Shown here: piece by piece, positions 47,990 through 58,200 of the stretch
Layout of the letters: each line of letters begins with the position of its first letter
Position numbering within the stretch: position 1 is the stretch's first letter
NCBI GenBank assembly: GCA_051453625.1
Contig: JBOZIK010000001.1
Span: 224,434,251-224,498,250 of the forward strand
DNA length: 64,000 nucleotides
Direction of reading: 5' to 3'
Origin: Welwitschia mirabilis
Taxonomy: Eukaryota > Gnetophyta > Gnetopsida > Welwitschiales
Notes under the pieces: generated by a model
What the model was told of the DNA's origin: nothing
Database searches by the model: none
The model's input: only the letters and a program-made list of their open reading frames with translations
Made by a program: the position numbers and the translations under genes

Positions 47990-48186
47990 NNNNNNNNNNN
48001 NNNNNNNNNNNNNNNNNNNNNNNNNNNNNNNNNNNNNNNNNNNNNNNNNNNNNNNNNNNNNNNNNNNNNNNNNNNNNNNNNNNNNNNNNNNNNNNNNNNN
48101 NNNNNNNNNNNNNNNNNNNNNNNNNNNNNNNNNNNNNNNNNNNNNNNNNNNNNNNNNNNNNNNNNNNNNNNNNNNNNNNNNNNNNN

Positions 48187-48860
48187 ACTTATCTTATTAA
48201 TAGGACATCCACCAAACTCTTAAATGGTAAAAACCCTCATGGGATGATATATGGCAAGCCTTCTAATTTTGACCATTTATGAACTTTTGGTTGTTTATGC
48301 TATGCATCCATCTCCACTAGTCATTTATATAAATTTAAACCTTGACCTCGGTATTGCATTTTTATAGGCTATCCCCTTGAATAAAAAGCTTACCATCTCT
48401 ATGATCTTGACACTCAAAAATTCCTTTTTAGTCTAGATGTTGTTTTCTATGAAATAATTTTTCCGTTCAAGAGTGATAAGGTACTGCATGAGTACTATAC
48501 AAATCGAGCATCCATTCCCTTACCTATTTCATATGTGGACACATCTCCACTATCCTCCATTACCATACATTCTAGATCCACTCAAGAATCTTAGCCAATT
48601 AATACATTAAATTCCCCATCATCATCTACACCAATTTCCATATCAAATAATCCACCGCTATCTCCTCCTAATACATCCCATATTTCACCACTACTACCAA
48701 GCACCACAAATCAGCCACTCATACCTTCCTCTATAGTAGATTATTCTAACCCTATTACCCCATATATATCCATTATTCCTACTCCATCGCTCTCTTCACT
48801 AAGGTGCTCATAATGCATACATAGACCACAAAATCATCTTATTGATTATAAGTGTAATAT
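48187..48860 (+). pseudogene. Copia integrase C-terminal part and linker to RT
   Basis: The frame reads TYLINRTSTKLLNGKNPHG then PSNFDHL, a TGA where CGA is expected, then TFGCLCYAS, FIGYPLE, KAYHLYDLDTQKFLFSLDVV, FYEIIFPFKS. That is the standard copia integrase tail (YLINR.P...L....P...L......L..FGCL.Y......KF.PR...C.F.GYP...KGY...D). A Ser/Pro/Thr-rich linker follows (SPSSSTPISISNNPPLSPPN), as usual before RT. The integrase core is not in the sequence. Confidence 0.85.
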
Positions 48861-51131
48861 GGCCTTTGCTGATTCTTCTTCCTTATCATTAGGTACACAA
48901 TATTCCATTTCCCATCATCTATACTTAAGTACCTATTCATACAATCATTTATGTTTTATTAGTATCATAACTAAGGATACTGAACCTATCTCCTTCATTG
49001 CTGCTCGAACAGATTCCAATTGGAGGCAAGCTATGGAGGATGAAATTAAGGTGCTAGAGGCTAAAAACACTTGGACTTTAGATGTTTTAACCCCCAATAA
49101 AAATACAATAGGTTGTAAATGGGTATATCACATCAAATATCACCGTGATAGTTCTATAGAACATTATAAGGTTTGCTTGATAGCAAAGGGGTATTCTCAA
49201 TTAGAAGGTTATGATTTTACTAATTTTTTTGCTCTTGTAACCAAATTAGACACTATTTGAATTGTCCTTAGTATTGCTGTAGAAAAACATTAACAAACCT
49301 ATCAATTAGATGTCTTTAAAACTTTTTGCATGATGATTTATAGGAGGAGTTATATATGCGACTTCCACCCGGTTTTAGCTGAAAGGGGGAGTCTTGAGTT
49401 TATCAGCTCAACAATTCACTCTATGGGCTCAAACAAGCATCTTGTACATGGTTTATTACCTTTTCTAAGGCTCTAATTAAAGCTAGTTTTACCCAGTATA
49501 AAGCTGACTACTCCATGGTTACATTTTCTCTTGGCTCACATCTCATTGTTTTACTTATTTATGTTGATGATATTGTTATCATAGGGAATGATGAGTTAGT
49601 CATTTTACTTATTAAGAGATATTTGTTGCACCATTTTAACATGTAATATTTGGGCCCATTAAAATATTTTTTAAGCATCAAAGTGGCTAGATCGAAAGCT
49701 AGAATCTTTCTTAATCAGTGAAAATATGCACTAGAGATATTAAACAATACTAACCTTCTTGCAAGTAAACATGTTTTTACTCTGCTCGATTATAATCACA
49801 CTTTAGCTGCTAACATCGGAGAGACTTTGTCTGATCCTGATTCTTATCAACATCTTGTGGATCATTTGCTCTACCTTACGGTGATCNNNNNNNNNNNNNN
49901 NNNNNNNNNNNNNNNNNNNNNNNNNNNNNNNNNNNNNNNNNNNNNNNNNNNNNNNNNNNNNNNNNNNNNNNNNNNNNNNNNNNNNNGTCTAACCCTGTTG
50001 ACCCACATATATCCATTGTTTCTACTCCATTTCTCTCTTCACCAAGGTGCTCACAATGCATACACCGACCACCAATTCATATTGTTTATATAAGTGTAAT
50101 ATGGCCTCTGCTAATTCTTCTTCCTTATCATCAGGTACACAATATTCCATTTCCCATTAGCTATACTTAAGTACCTATTCATACAACCATTTACATTTTA
50201 TTAATATCATAACAATCACACTAAACCTATCTCCTTTATTGCTGCTCAAATAGATCCTGATCACAGGCAAGCTATGGAGGATGAAATTAAGGTTCTAAAG
50301 GCTAACAACACTTGGATTTTAGATGTTTTAATCCAAAATAAAAATCCAATAGGGTGTAAATGGGTATATCACATCAAATATCACTGTGATGATTCTATAG
50401 AACATTATAAGGTTTGCTTGATAGCAAAGGGGTACTCTCAGTTAGAAGGTTATGATTTTACTAACATTTTTACTCTTGTAACCAAATTAGCCACTATTTG
50501 AATTATCCTTAGTGTTTCTGTAGCAAAACATTAGCAAACCTATAAATTAGATGTCTTTAAAACTTTTTTCATGGTGATTTATAAGAGGAGTTATATATGC
50601 GACTTCCACCTGGTTTTAGCTAAAAGGGGGAGTCTTGAGTTTTTCAGCTCAATAAGTCACTCTATGGGCTTAAACAAGCATCTTGTACATGGTTTATTAC
50701 CTTTTCCAAGGCTCTACTTAAAGCTAGTTTTACCTAGTCTAAAGCTGACTACTCCATGTTTACATTTTCTCTTGGCTCACATCGCATTATTTTACTTATT
50801 TATGTTGATGATATTGCTATCATAGGGAATGATGAGTTAGTTATTTTACTTATTAAGAGATATTTGTTGCACAATTTTAACATGGAAGATTTTGGCCCAT
50901 TAAAATATTTTTTGGGCATTGAAGTGGCAAGATTGAAAAATAGAATGTTTCTTAATCAGTGAAAATATGCACTAGAGATATTGCATAACACTAGCCTTCT
51001 TGCGAGTAAACATGTTTTCACTCTGCTCAATTACAATCGCACTTTAGCTACTAACGTTGGAGAGCATTTGTCTGATCCTGCTCCTTATCAACATCTTGTG
51101 AATCATCTGCTCTACCTTACGGTAACCCAAC
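48744..51131. other. Contig-overlap duplication around 100-N gap (copia pol)
   Basis: 48744-49886 repeats at 49987-51131 with a few percent difference, doubling the linker and RT of the copia element. Confidence 0.85.
48859..49886 (+). pseudogene. Copia reverse transcriptase remnant, first assembly copy
   Basis: Starts in the 133-codon frame 48859-49260: FIAARTDSNWRQAMEDEIKV, LEAKNTWTLDVL, GCKWVYHIKYHRDSSIEHYK, VCLIAKGYSQLEGYDFTNFF. It continues after a stop and frameshifts with YQLDVFKTF, KQASCTWFITFSKAL, LLIYVDDIVIIGND, a GPLKYFLSIKVARS segment, NLLASKHVFTLLDYN, and YQHLVDHLLYLT. The YVDD catalytic pair is intact in its fragment. Missing Trp and Arg codons appear as TGA or TAA. The overlap copy is at 50180-51131. 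Confidence 0.9.
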
Positions 51132-51180
51132 CAGACATTACTTATGCTATAAACAACCAGACATCACTTATTCTATAAAC
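49987..51180 (+). pseudogene. Copia reverse transcriptase remnant, second assembly copy
   Basis: It repeats 48744-49886 after the 100-N gap with a few percent difference and then continues into RNase H, so it is the contig that carries the rest of the element. Open pieces: 50274-50501 (MEDEIKVLKANNTWILDVL, GCKWVYHIKYHCDDSIEHYK), 50756-50962 (ILLIYVDDIAIIGNDELV, NMEDFGPLKYFLGIEVARL), 50981-51178 (NTSLLASKHVFTLLNYN, YQHLVNHLLYLTVTQPDITY). A 26-bp tandem duplication at 51129-51180 shifts the frame near the end of the domain. Confidence 0.9.
51129..51180. repeat. 26-bp tandem microduplication inside copia RT
   Basis: AACCAGACATTACTTATGCT plus ATAAAC is followed at once by AACCAGACATCACTTATTCT plus ATAAAC: two 26-base units with two differences. 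It duplicates the conserved PDI.YA..Q site and changes frame. Confidence 0.9.
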
Positions 51181-51760
51181 TTACTTTCTCAATTTATGAC
51201 CACTCCTTGTGAAACACATTGACAAGCAGCTCTTAGAGTAGTAAGCTATATCAAATCAGTACTAGACTATGGTATCATTCTATTTTTAGATTCCTCTTTC
51301 TAGTTACATATGAATTGTGATGCCAACTGGCTTCTTATCCCACTTCTTGACAATCTACCACTGGATATTGTACTTTTTTTTGGTCCAAGTCCCCTTTCTT
51401 GGTATACTAAGAAGCAATATATGGTCTCTCATTCTTCCACTGAAGCCAAATATTGAGTAATGGCCAACATAGTTAGTGAACTTACATGGCTACATGTTCT
51501 TCTCCATAAGTTAGGCATTCCTCTGCATCCTACCAATTTATCTTATAATAATTAAGGTACAGTCCACATAGCTAATAATCCCATCTTTCACAAACAGATA
51601 AAACATGTCGAGATAGATTGTCATTTTGTCTAGGATAAGATGGACCAATTTTAACTACCTTTATTCCTTCTACTCAGTAACTCATAGATGCCTTCGCCAA
51701 AGAAGTATTGCCAACACCACATCATGAATTAATTTTTAAGCTTATGCATCATCTAGCTAC
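51181..51760 (+). pseudogene. Copia RNase H remnant
   Basis: The frame reads INLLSQFMTTPCETH, stop (Trp expected), QAALRVVSYIKSVLDYGIIL, HMNCDANWLL, PSPLSWYTKKQYMVSHSSTE, AKY, stop (Arg expected), VMANIVSELTWLHVLLHKLG, GTVHIANNPIFHKQIKHVEI, DCHFV. Order and motifs match plant copia RNase H (D.D, SS.EAEYR.MA, HIA.NPVFHERTKHIE.DCHFVR). The domain ends shortly before the PPT. Confidence 0.9.
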
Positions 51761-51768
51761 ATAAGCTT

Positions 51769-51778
51769 AAAGGGGGGG
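51769..51778 (+). other. PPT of copia element
   Basis: AAAGGGGGGG immediately before the 3' LTR start TGTTAGGATATC. Confidence 0.9.
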
Positions 51779-51981
51779 TGTTAGGATATCTAAGATGATC
51801 AAACCATATGTTTATGTTGATATATTTAGATTATACTTGTATACAAGTCAAAACTAAATTTAGCTTTCTTAGGATCCCTTCCTAGTTTAGATCGAATACA
51901 GCATGATTATCTGCTAACATATGTAATATTCTTGTAAATCCTCTATATCTATTCTTATCTTGCATTCAATGAAATACATGA
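51779..51981 (+). repeat. 3' LTR of copia element (truncated by gap)
   Basis: 203 visible bases pairing with 46782-46981. The last about 20 bases and the right target duplication lie in the 865-N gap 51982-52846. Confidence 0.9.
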
Positions 51982-52846
51982 NNNNNNNNNNNNNNNNNNN
52001 NNNNNNNNNNNNNNNNNNNNNNNNNNNNNNNNNNNNNNNNNNNNNNNNNNNNNNNNNNNNNNNNNNNNNNNNNNNNNNNNNNNNNNNNNNNNNNNNNNNN
52101 NNNNNNNNNNNNNNNNNNNNNNNNNNNNNNNNNNNNNNNNNNNNNNNNNNNNNNNNNNNNNNNNNNNNNNNNNNNNNNNNNNNNNNNNNNNNNNNNNNNN
52201 NNNNNNNNNNNNNNNNNNNNNNNNNNNNNNNNNNNNNNNNNNNNNNNNNNNNNNNNNNNNNNNNNNNNNNNNNNNNNNNNNNNNNNNNNNNNNNNNNNNN
52301 NNNNNNNNNNNNNNNNNNNNNNNNNNNNNNNNNNNNNNNNNNNNNNNNNNNNNNNNNNNNNNNNNNNNNNNNNNNNNNNNNNNNNNNNNNNNNNNNNNNN
52401 NNNNNNNNNNNNNNNNNNNNNNNNNNNNNNNNNNNNNNNNNNNNNNNNNNNNNNNNNNNNNNNNNNNNNNNNNNNNNNNNNNNNNNNNNNNNNNNNNNNN
52501 NNNNNNNNNNNNNNNNNNNNNNNNNNNNNNNNNNNNNNNNNNNNNNNNNNNNNNNNNNNNNNNNNNNNNNNNNNNNNNNNNNNNNNNNNNNNNNNNNNNN
52601 NNNNNNNNNNNNNNNNNNNNNNNNNNNNNNNNNNNNNNNNNNNNNNNNNNNNNNNNNNNNNNNNNNNNNNNNNNNNNNNNNNNNNNNNNNNNNNNNNNNN
52701 NNNNNNNNNNNNNNNNNNNNNNNNNNNNNNNNNNNNNNNNNNNNNNNNNNNNNNNNNNNNNNNNNNNNNNNNNNNNNNNNNNNNNNNNNNNNNNNNNNNN
52801 NNNNNNNNNNNNNNNNNNNNNNNNNNNNNNNNNNNNNNNNNNNNNN
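51982..52846. other. Assembly gap of 865 N hiding the copia right end
   Basis: It covers the last about 20 bases of the 3' LTR, the target duplication and the upstream part of the exon-like fragment at 52849. Confidence 0.9.
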
Positions 52847-52848
52847 AT

Positions 52849-53043
52849 AGTTTACATAGACGTGAAGTCTACAAACATACTAGGAGATTTCTAGATGAAG
52901 ATTCATCTTCTTATTTGTTAAATTATGATTCACAGCATGTGAGAGATCTAGAATTTGATCACATAGATATCATTCTAGTTTTAAGTAATGTAATCTTTGA
53001 AGGCCATATACCAAGCTCTTTCCAGACACTGCAGAAGATAAAG
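52849..53043 (+). pseudogene. Exon-like fragment inside element A, weakly LRR-like
   Basis: 65 codons are open from the gap edge to AAG|GTATGC, a good 5' splice site. Text: SLHRREVYKHTRRFLDEDSS, YLLNYDSQHVRDLEFDH, then IDIILVLSNVIFEGHIPSSF and QTLQKIK. The last part resembles a leucine-rich repeat of receptor-like proteins (LxxLxLSxNxFxGxIPxSF), but one repeat alone is not decisive. It lies between the LTRs of A, on the strand opposite to A. The reverse strand is full of stops. Upstream sequence is lost in the 865-N gap, so it may start earlier. It could be a captured host gene fragment. Confidence 0.45.
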
Positions 53044-53138
53044 GTATGCATATCCTTGATTTCATTCTTAAGGAATTCTAAATTGAAGTTATTTGATGGT
53101 TTTTAGATGATTTTGTAGGTATTAACTACATCAAGCAG

Positions 53139-53270
53139 AAAGCACCACCCCATAATGCCAAAATAGCCTTTCTCGAGGAGGCCCTGCAGAGCATGTCTAG
53201 CTACCAGATTTGCCCATCGGATAGCTCTTCGATAAGATACCCTTCTTCTTGCTTACTCTCTCTAACATTT
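53139..53270 (+). pseudogene. Second exon-like fragment inside element A
   Basis: In phase with the preceding fragment if joined at CAAGCAG| (53138): KAPPHNAKIAFLEEALQSMS then SYQICPSDSSSIRYPSSC. It is G+C-richer than the surroundings, with several CpG (CTCGAGG, CATCGG, CTTCGAT), which is unusual in this window. Just after it, CTCTCTCTAACATTTAATTG and GTATTACAG form a good branch-site and 3' splice-site pair leading to 53285. I do not recognise the protein. Confidence 0.4.
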
Positions 53271-53345
53271 AATTGGTATTACAGGCCATAAAGATAATCA
53301 CTTTATTTTTTTTAGTATTAATCAAAGCCAATATGAGATATGTGA

Positions 53346-53548
53346 AGACAGGGTATGGTAATGAAAGGCATAGATAAGATGACATGTTATTTGCTTGAAG
53401 TGGCTAGCAACGCAAATTTTTTGGAAGAAATTCAATACATTCCTTCCAATGTCTCATGAGAATATCCTTTTGAATCTCATGCTTTAGTCCACCATAATAG
53501 AGTGAAAAACCAAAAAAAGAGGAGCAACATTTTATTTTTAATAAAATA
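53346..53548 (+). pseudogene. Third exon-like fragment inside element A
   Basis: The + strand is open except for one TGA (CGA expected): GMVMKGIDKMTCYLLEVASN, ANFLEEIQYIPSNVS, stop, EYPFESHALVHHNRVKNQKK, RSNILFLIK. It follows the two fragments above on the same strand. Composition and balance of residues look like ordinary protein, but no domain is recognised. If real, the three pieces are parts of one intron-containing gene carried inside A. Confidence 0.35.
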
Positions 53549-55188
53549 AATATTACATTTCATATTCTATGATGGATTAATTCTAGTATTACTAGTGTGA
53601 AAATCAGTGAACTCAAGAAAATCATACACAAGCCTCTTATGCTTTCTAGAAACTGATTAAAAGTAAATCAATCAAATTAATGGCTTGAATGATTTCTTCA
53701 TCTGTGAATAGCACTAGAGTTACTCCATTTGTTGGCTTTTCAGAGAGACAATGATAGCCCCTTGGAATCAAAAGAGGTATAAAAAGAGAGAGTCCAGTTT
53801 GAAGAATCCAAGTTTCTTATAATACAAATTTCCATCCAAGAGCCAACTTGGCCAAGAAAACATTTAGATTAAAGACAAGGATGAAGTAGCTTATGGCTAG
53901 ATAAGCAATTACTCCATTCAAATTTGAGGCCAGAAATACTATGTTTTACAACTAGATTCTTTAAAAGGAAAAAACAAATCTAGCGGTAAAAGCTAGGATT
54001 TCTGAATTCCTATGCAGATGATGCAGAAATTAAATGGCTGAATCCAAAAATGAGATGGCACTAGTCATGGTTTTATTTCTTGCAATATACACATATATTT
54101 CTAATAATGTGCCAATTTCATCCACTTGAAGATGTGCGTCAGCANNNNNNNNNNNNNNNNNNNNNNNNNNNNNNNNNNNNNNNNNNNNNNNNNNNNNNNN
54201 NNNNNNNNNNNNNNNNNNNNNNNNNNNNNNNNNNNNNNNNNNNNATAGATAAGCAGTTACCCCCTTCAAATTTGAGGCCAAAAATACTATGTTTTACAAC
54301 TAGAGTCTTTAAAAGGAAAAAACAAATCTAGCAGTAAAAGCTAGTATTTCTGAATTCCTATGCAGATGATGCAAAAATTAAATGACCCAATCCAAAAATG
54401 ATATGGCGATAGTCATGGTTCCATTTCTTGCAAAATACACATAGATTTCTAAGAATGTGCCAATTTCATCCACTTGAATATGTGCGCCAGCTGTTTGACA
54501 ATATGTCTGAATACAATTTAATCTCTTATACTGTAATGATAGTGATTATGTTTACAAAAATGTGATTTCTACAATAATAGCAGGTTATGTTTATAATAGC
54601 ATGATTTTTCTAAAAACATGGAATGTTTTTAAAGAAATGTAGTTAAGTGAAATTATGCCAAATTCAAAGCTTCTTGCAATTATTTTGGTATCCTATTNNN
54701 NNNNNNNNNNNNNNNNNNNNNNNNNNNNNNNNNNNNNNNNNNNNNNNNNNNNNNNNNNNNNNNNNNNNNNNNNNNNNNNNNNNNNNNNNNNNNNNNNTTA
54801 TAATAGCATGTTTTGTCTAAAAACATGAAATGTTTTTAAAGAAATGTAGTTAAGTGAAATTATGCCAAATTCAAAGCTTCTTAGAATTATTTTGATATCC
54901 TATTAATGCTTCCATAGGCTAAACGAATCCATGGATTCTTTGTTAAAGTTGAACTTGGGTATTGTAGTTTTTCCATTAGGGATATTATTATCTTATAAGA
55001 CAGTTTCTTCTTTTATGTAAACTACTTAACATTACTATAAGAAGGCGTTTAGGTCTATTCTAGACGTATTTTCATAACCTAGATTGTTACAAAAACTTGT
55101 AGTTATCTTATTCAACTAATAAGACCATCTAAGCTTTGATGTTTTAACAACTCAGTAGAAATTATGCCTAGCTAAATCATAACCATAA
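53549..55188. other. Remainder of element A internal region
   Basis: Moderately G+C-rich, non-repetitive sequence to about 54700, then AT-rich leader. On the - strand 53640-53790 can be read as FIPLLIPRGYHCLSEKPTNG then VTLVLFTDEEIIQAINLI, but an overlapping frame is equally open, so I do not call it. Contig overlaps: 53898-54144 repeats from 54245, and 54591-54697 repeats from 54798. Confidence 0.4.
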
Positions 55189-55199
55189 CTGTAATACCA
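55189..55199 (-). other. Primer binding site of element A (tRNA-iMet type)
   Basis: Reverse complement TGGTATTACAG against TGGTATCAGAG (9 of 11), three bases from the LTR edge at 55203. A better copy, TGGTATCAGAG from 55304-55314, lies inside the repeated LTR end. Confidence 0.55.
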
Positions 55200-55202
55200 A
55201 AA

Positions 55203-58200
55203 TGTAATACCTAGACTTCTATAATTGAAAAACGTTCAAACTTCTCTCTAATATCAAAATGTAATAGTCGAACTTCTATAGTTGAAAAAAATTGAAGCTT
55301 CACTCTGATACCAAAATGTAGCATCCTAAGTTTTACAATTAAAATCTTTCACTTTCACAAATACTTATGTTAAGTATTTAAGTCAATAATTCTTAAATGA
55401 ATCTATATGCATGATAAAAATACATCCTTAAGTAACTTTTAAATGTAAATAAGATAAATAATTTATTTAATGTTTAAATACATGAGAAAATAAATATTTT
55501 TTTATTTCTAGAAAAATACAAGTATTATATTGACATCATATCTCAAAATTCAACCACAGGATACAATAGATTATAAGTTACAAGGATGAACAGATCACTC
55601 CGTTTCAATAATTCTCATGCACAAGCTGACAAANNNNNNNNNNNNNNNNNNNNNNNNNNNNNNNNNNNNNNNNNNNNNNNNNNNNNNNNNNNNNNNNNNN
55701 NNNNNNNNNNNNNNNNNNNNNNNNNNNNNNNNNTCAAACTTCTCTCTAATACCAAAAAGTAATAGTCAAACTTCTATAGTTGAAAAAAATTGAAGCTTTA
55801 CTCTGATACCAAAATGTAGCATCCTAAGTTTTACAATTAAAATCTTTTACTTTCACAAATACTTATGTTAAGTATTTAAGCCAATAATTCTTAAATGAAT
55901 CTATATGCATGCTAAAAATACATCCTTAATTAACTTTTAAAGGTAAAGAAGATAAATAATTCATTTCATGTTTAAATACATGAGAAAATAAATATTTTTT
56001 TTTTTAAGAAAAACACAAGTTTTATATTGACATCATATCTCAAAAGTCAACCAAAGTATATAGATTATAAGTTACAAGGATGAATAGATCACTCAGTTTT
56101 AATAATTTCTCATGCACAAGCTGATAAAATCAACATTTTCAAATACCCTTCTTGGCAAGAAAAATCAGTTTTTTTGGTGCTTTAGTCAACCACCTGTTAA
56201 AGACAAACAACATGGTTTGAGAACTATAACCATAACAGTTCCCAATATGATTCATGATAAGGTTTTTGGATAATGGGTTTTTCAAGCTCAATAAATGATC
56301 CTATAGAAGATCAAAGGTGTCCAATACCCCATACAAGATAAAATAATCTATATATACATACTCAAGCCTTAGTAATCTAATAATATTCAATGATAGAATA
56401 CCTTATTATAAGGGTGTCAAAATACCCATTTGTCTAGAGGTTCATTCCTATGGCCAATAGGAACCTTTTAGATGGGATAAACCCTCTAAAGCTAAAAATA
56501 CATCATGTCATACACAAATATATGAATCANNNNNNNNNNTCCATGGTCAATGGAAGCCCTTTAGGTGGCCCAGCCCCTAAAGCCATATAATTTGGTTACT
56601 TAGCAAGTTTTAAACATAGAATAATCAAGATATTACATGTGTAAGAAGAGACTCACAAGATCAAGTAAGAAAAATTTATGAAAATGTAAAATATGCAAGA
56701 ATTAACTGAAACATGCTAGAAATGAATGGAAATCCATAAACCATACAAGAAAAGAATCGAAGAGCCATAATCAGTATAAGAAAGAAATTAAAGAACATAA
56801 ACCATACAAGAAAGAAATTCAAGAACATAAATCATACAAAAACTAAATCAAAGAATATAAACCATTAAAAAAATAAATCAAAGAACATAAACCATACTTA
56901 AATTAAAATAAAGATTTGAAGACTCTAAAGATTTAGAGGCTCCAAAGTTCCAAGGCTTATCCAAGCTCTAAGTTTTGGTAGTGAAAGATTTATAAAATAT
57001 GAAATGAGAGGAGGAGATGATCTTATTTATAGTTGAGGACATGGAATGTGAAACAACACAAGGATATGAAAAGATACCATTATAAAGGAGGATGGTCGAG
57101 ATGGTAAAATTTGGTAAAGATTCTGTAACCCCCATTATTCAATTCCTTACCAAGTCACTGTGTGCATTAATATTATAATAATAAATAGTAATGCTCATCA
57201 TGCAATAATTACAATAACAAGAAATTTCCAAAAATCACATTTAAACTATTTTTTATTTTAAATAGATATAAGTGTAAAAGTTAAAAAAATTTAACCACCA
57301 AAATAAAATCAATCATAAGAATTTTTTATAAAGACAATANNNNNNNNNNNNNNNNNNNNNNNNNNNNNNNNNNNNNNNNNNNNNNNNNNNNNNNNNNNNN
57401 NNNNNNNNNNNNNNNNNNNNNNNNNNNNNNNNNNNNNNNTTCAAATACCCTTCTTGGCAGACAAATTAGTTTTTTTTATGCTTCACTCAACCACCTGTTA
57501 AAGACAAACAACATGATTTGAGAACTATAACCATAATAGTTTCCAATATGATTCATGACAAGGTTTTTGGATAAGGGATTTTTCAAGCTCAAGAAAGGAT
57601 CCTATAGAAGATCAAAGGTGACCAACACCCCATACAAGATAAAATAATTTGGATATACATATTCAAGCCTTAGTAATCTAATAATATTCAATGATAGAAT
57701 GCTCTATTAGAAGGGTGTCAAAATACCCATTTCTCTAGAGGTTCATTCCTATGGCCAATAGGAACACTTTAGATGGGATAAACCCTCTAAAGCTAAAAAG
57801 ACATCATGTCATACACAAATATATGGATCACAACCATCACCCTAATCATATGACAGCTCATTCCCATGATCAATGGAAGCCCTTTAGGTGGTCCATCCCC
57901 TAAAGCCACATAATTTGATTACTTAGCAAGTTTTAAACATAGAATAACCAAGATATTACATGCGTAAGAAGAGACTCACAAGATCAAGTAAGAAAAATTT
58001 GTAAAACATGTAAAATATGCAAGAATTAACTAAACATGCAAGAAATAAATGGAAATCCATAAACGATACAGGAAAAGAATAGAAGAGCCATAATCTGTAT
58101 AAGAAAGAAATTGAAGAACATAAACCATACAAGAAATAAATTGAAGAACATAAATCATACAAAAAATAAATCAAAGAATATAAACCATTAAAAAAAGAAA

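Larger units (their letters stand above)
46782..52001 (+). mobile_element. Ty1/copia element nested in A
   Basis: 5' LTR 46782-47004, PBS 47005-47016, gag, integrase tail, RT, RNase H, PPT 51769-51778, 3' LTR from 51779. The 3' LTR runs into an 865-N gap at 51982, so the right end (about 52001) and the target duplication cannot be confirmed. The left candidate is ACTAT at 46777-46781. The RT region is present twice because 48744-49886 is repeated at 49987-51131 across a 100-N gap (contig overlap). Zinc knuckle, protease and the integrase core are missing where a 197-N gap (47990-48186) lies, so either the gap is undersized or there is an internal deletion. All ORFs are broken. Confidence 0.9.

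Noticed and set aside
53640-53830. Minus-strand exon-like frame (FIPLLIPRGYHCLSEKPTNG)
   Set aside because: A different frame overlaps and is equally open, the strand conflicts with the neighbouring exon-like pieces, and no splice sites are convincing.
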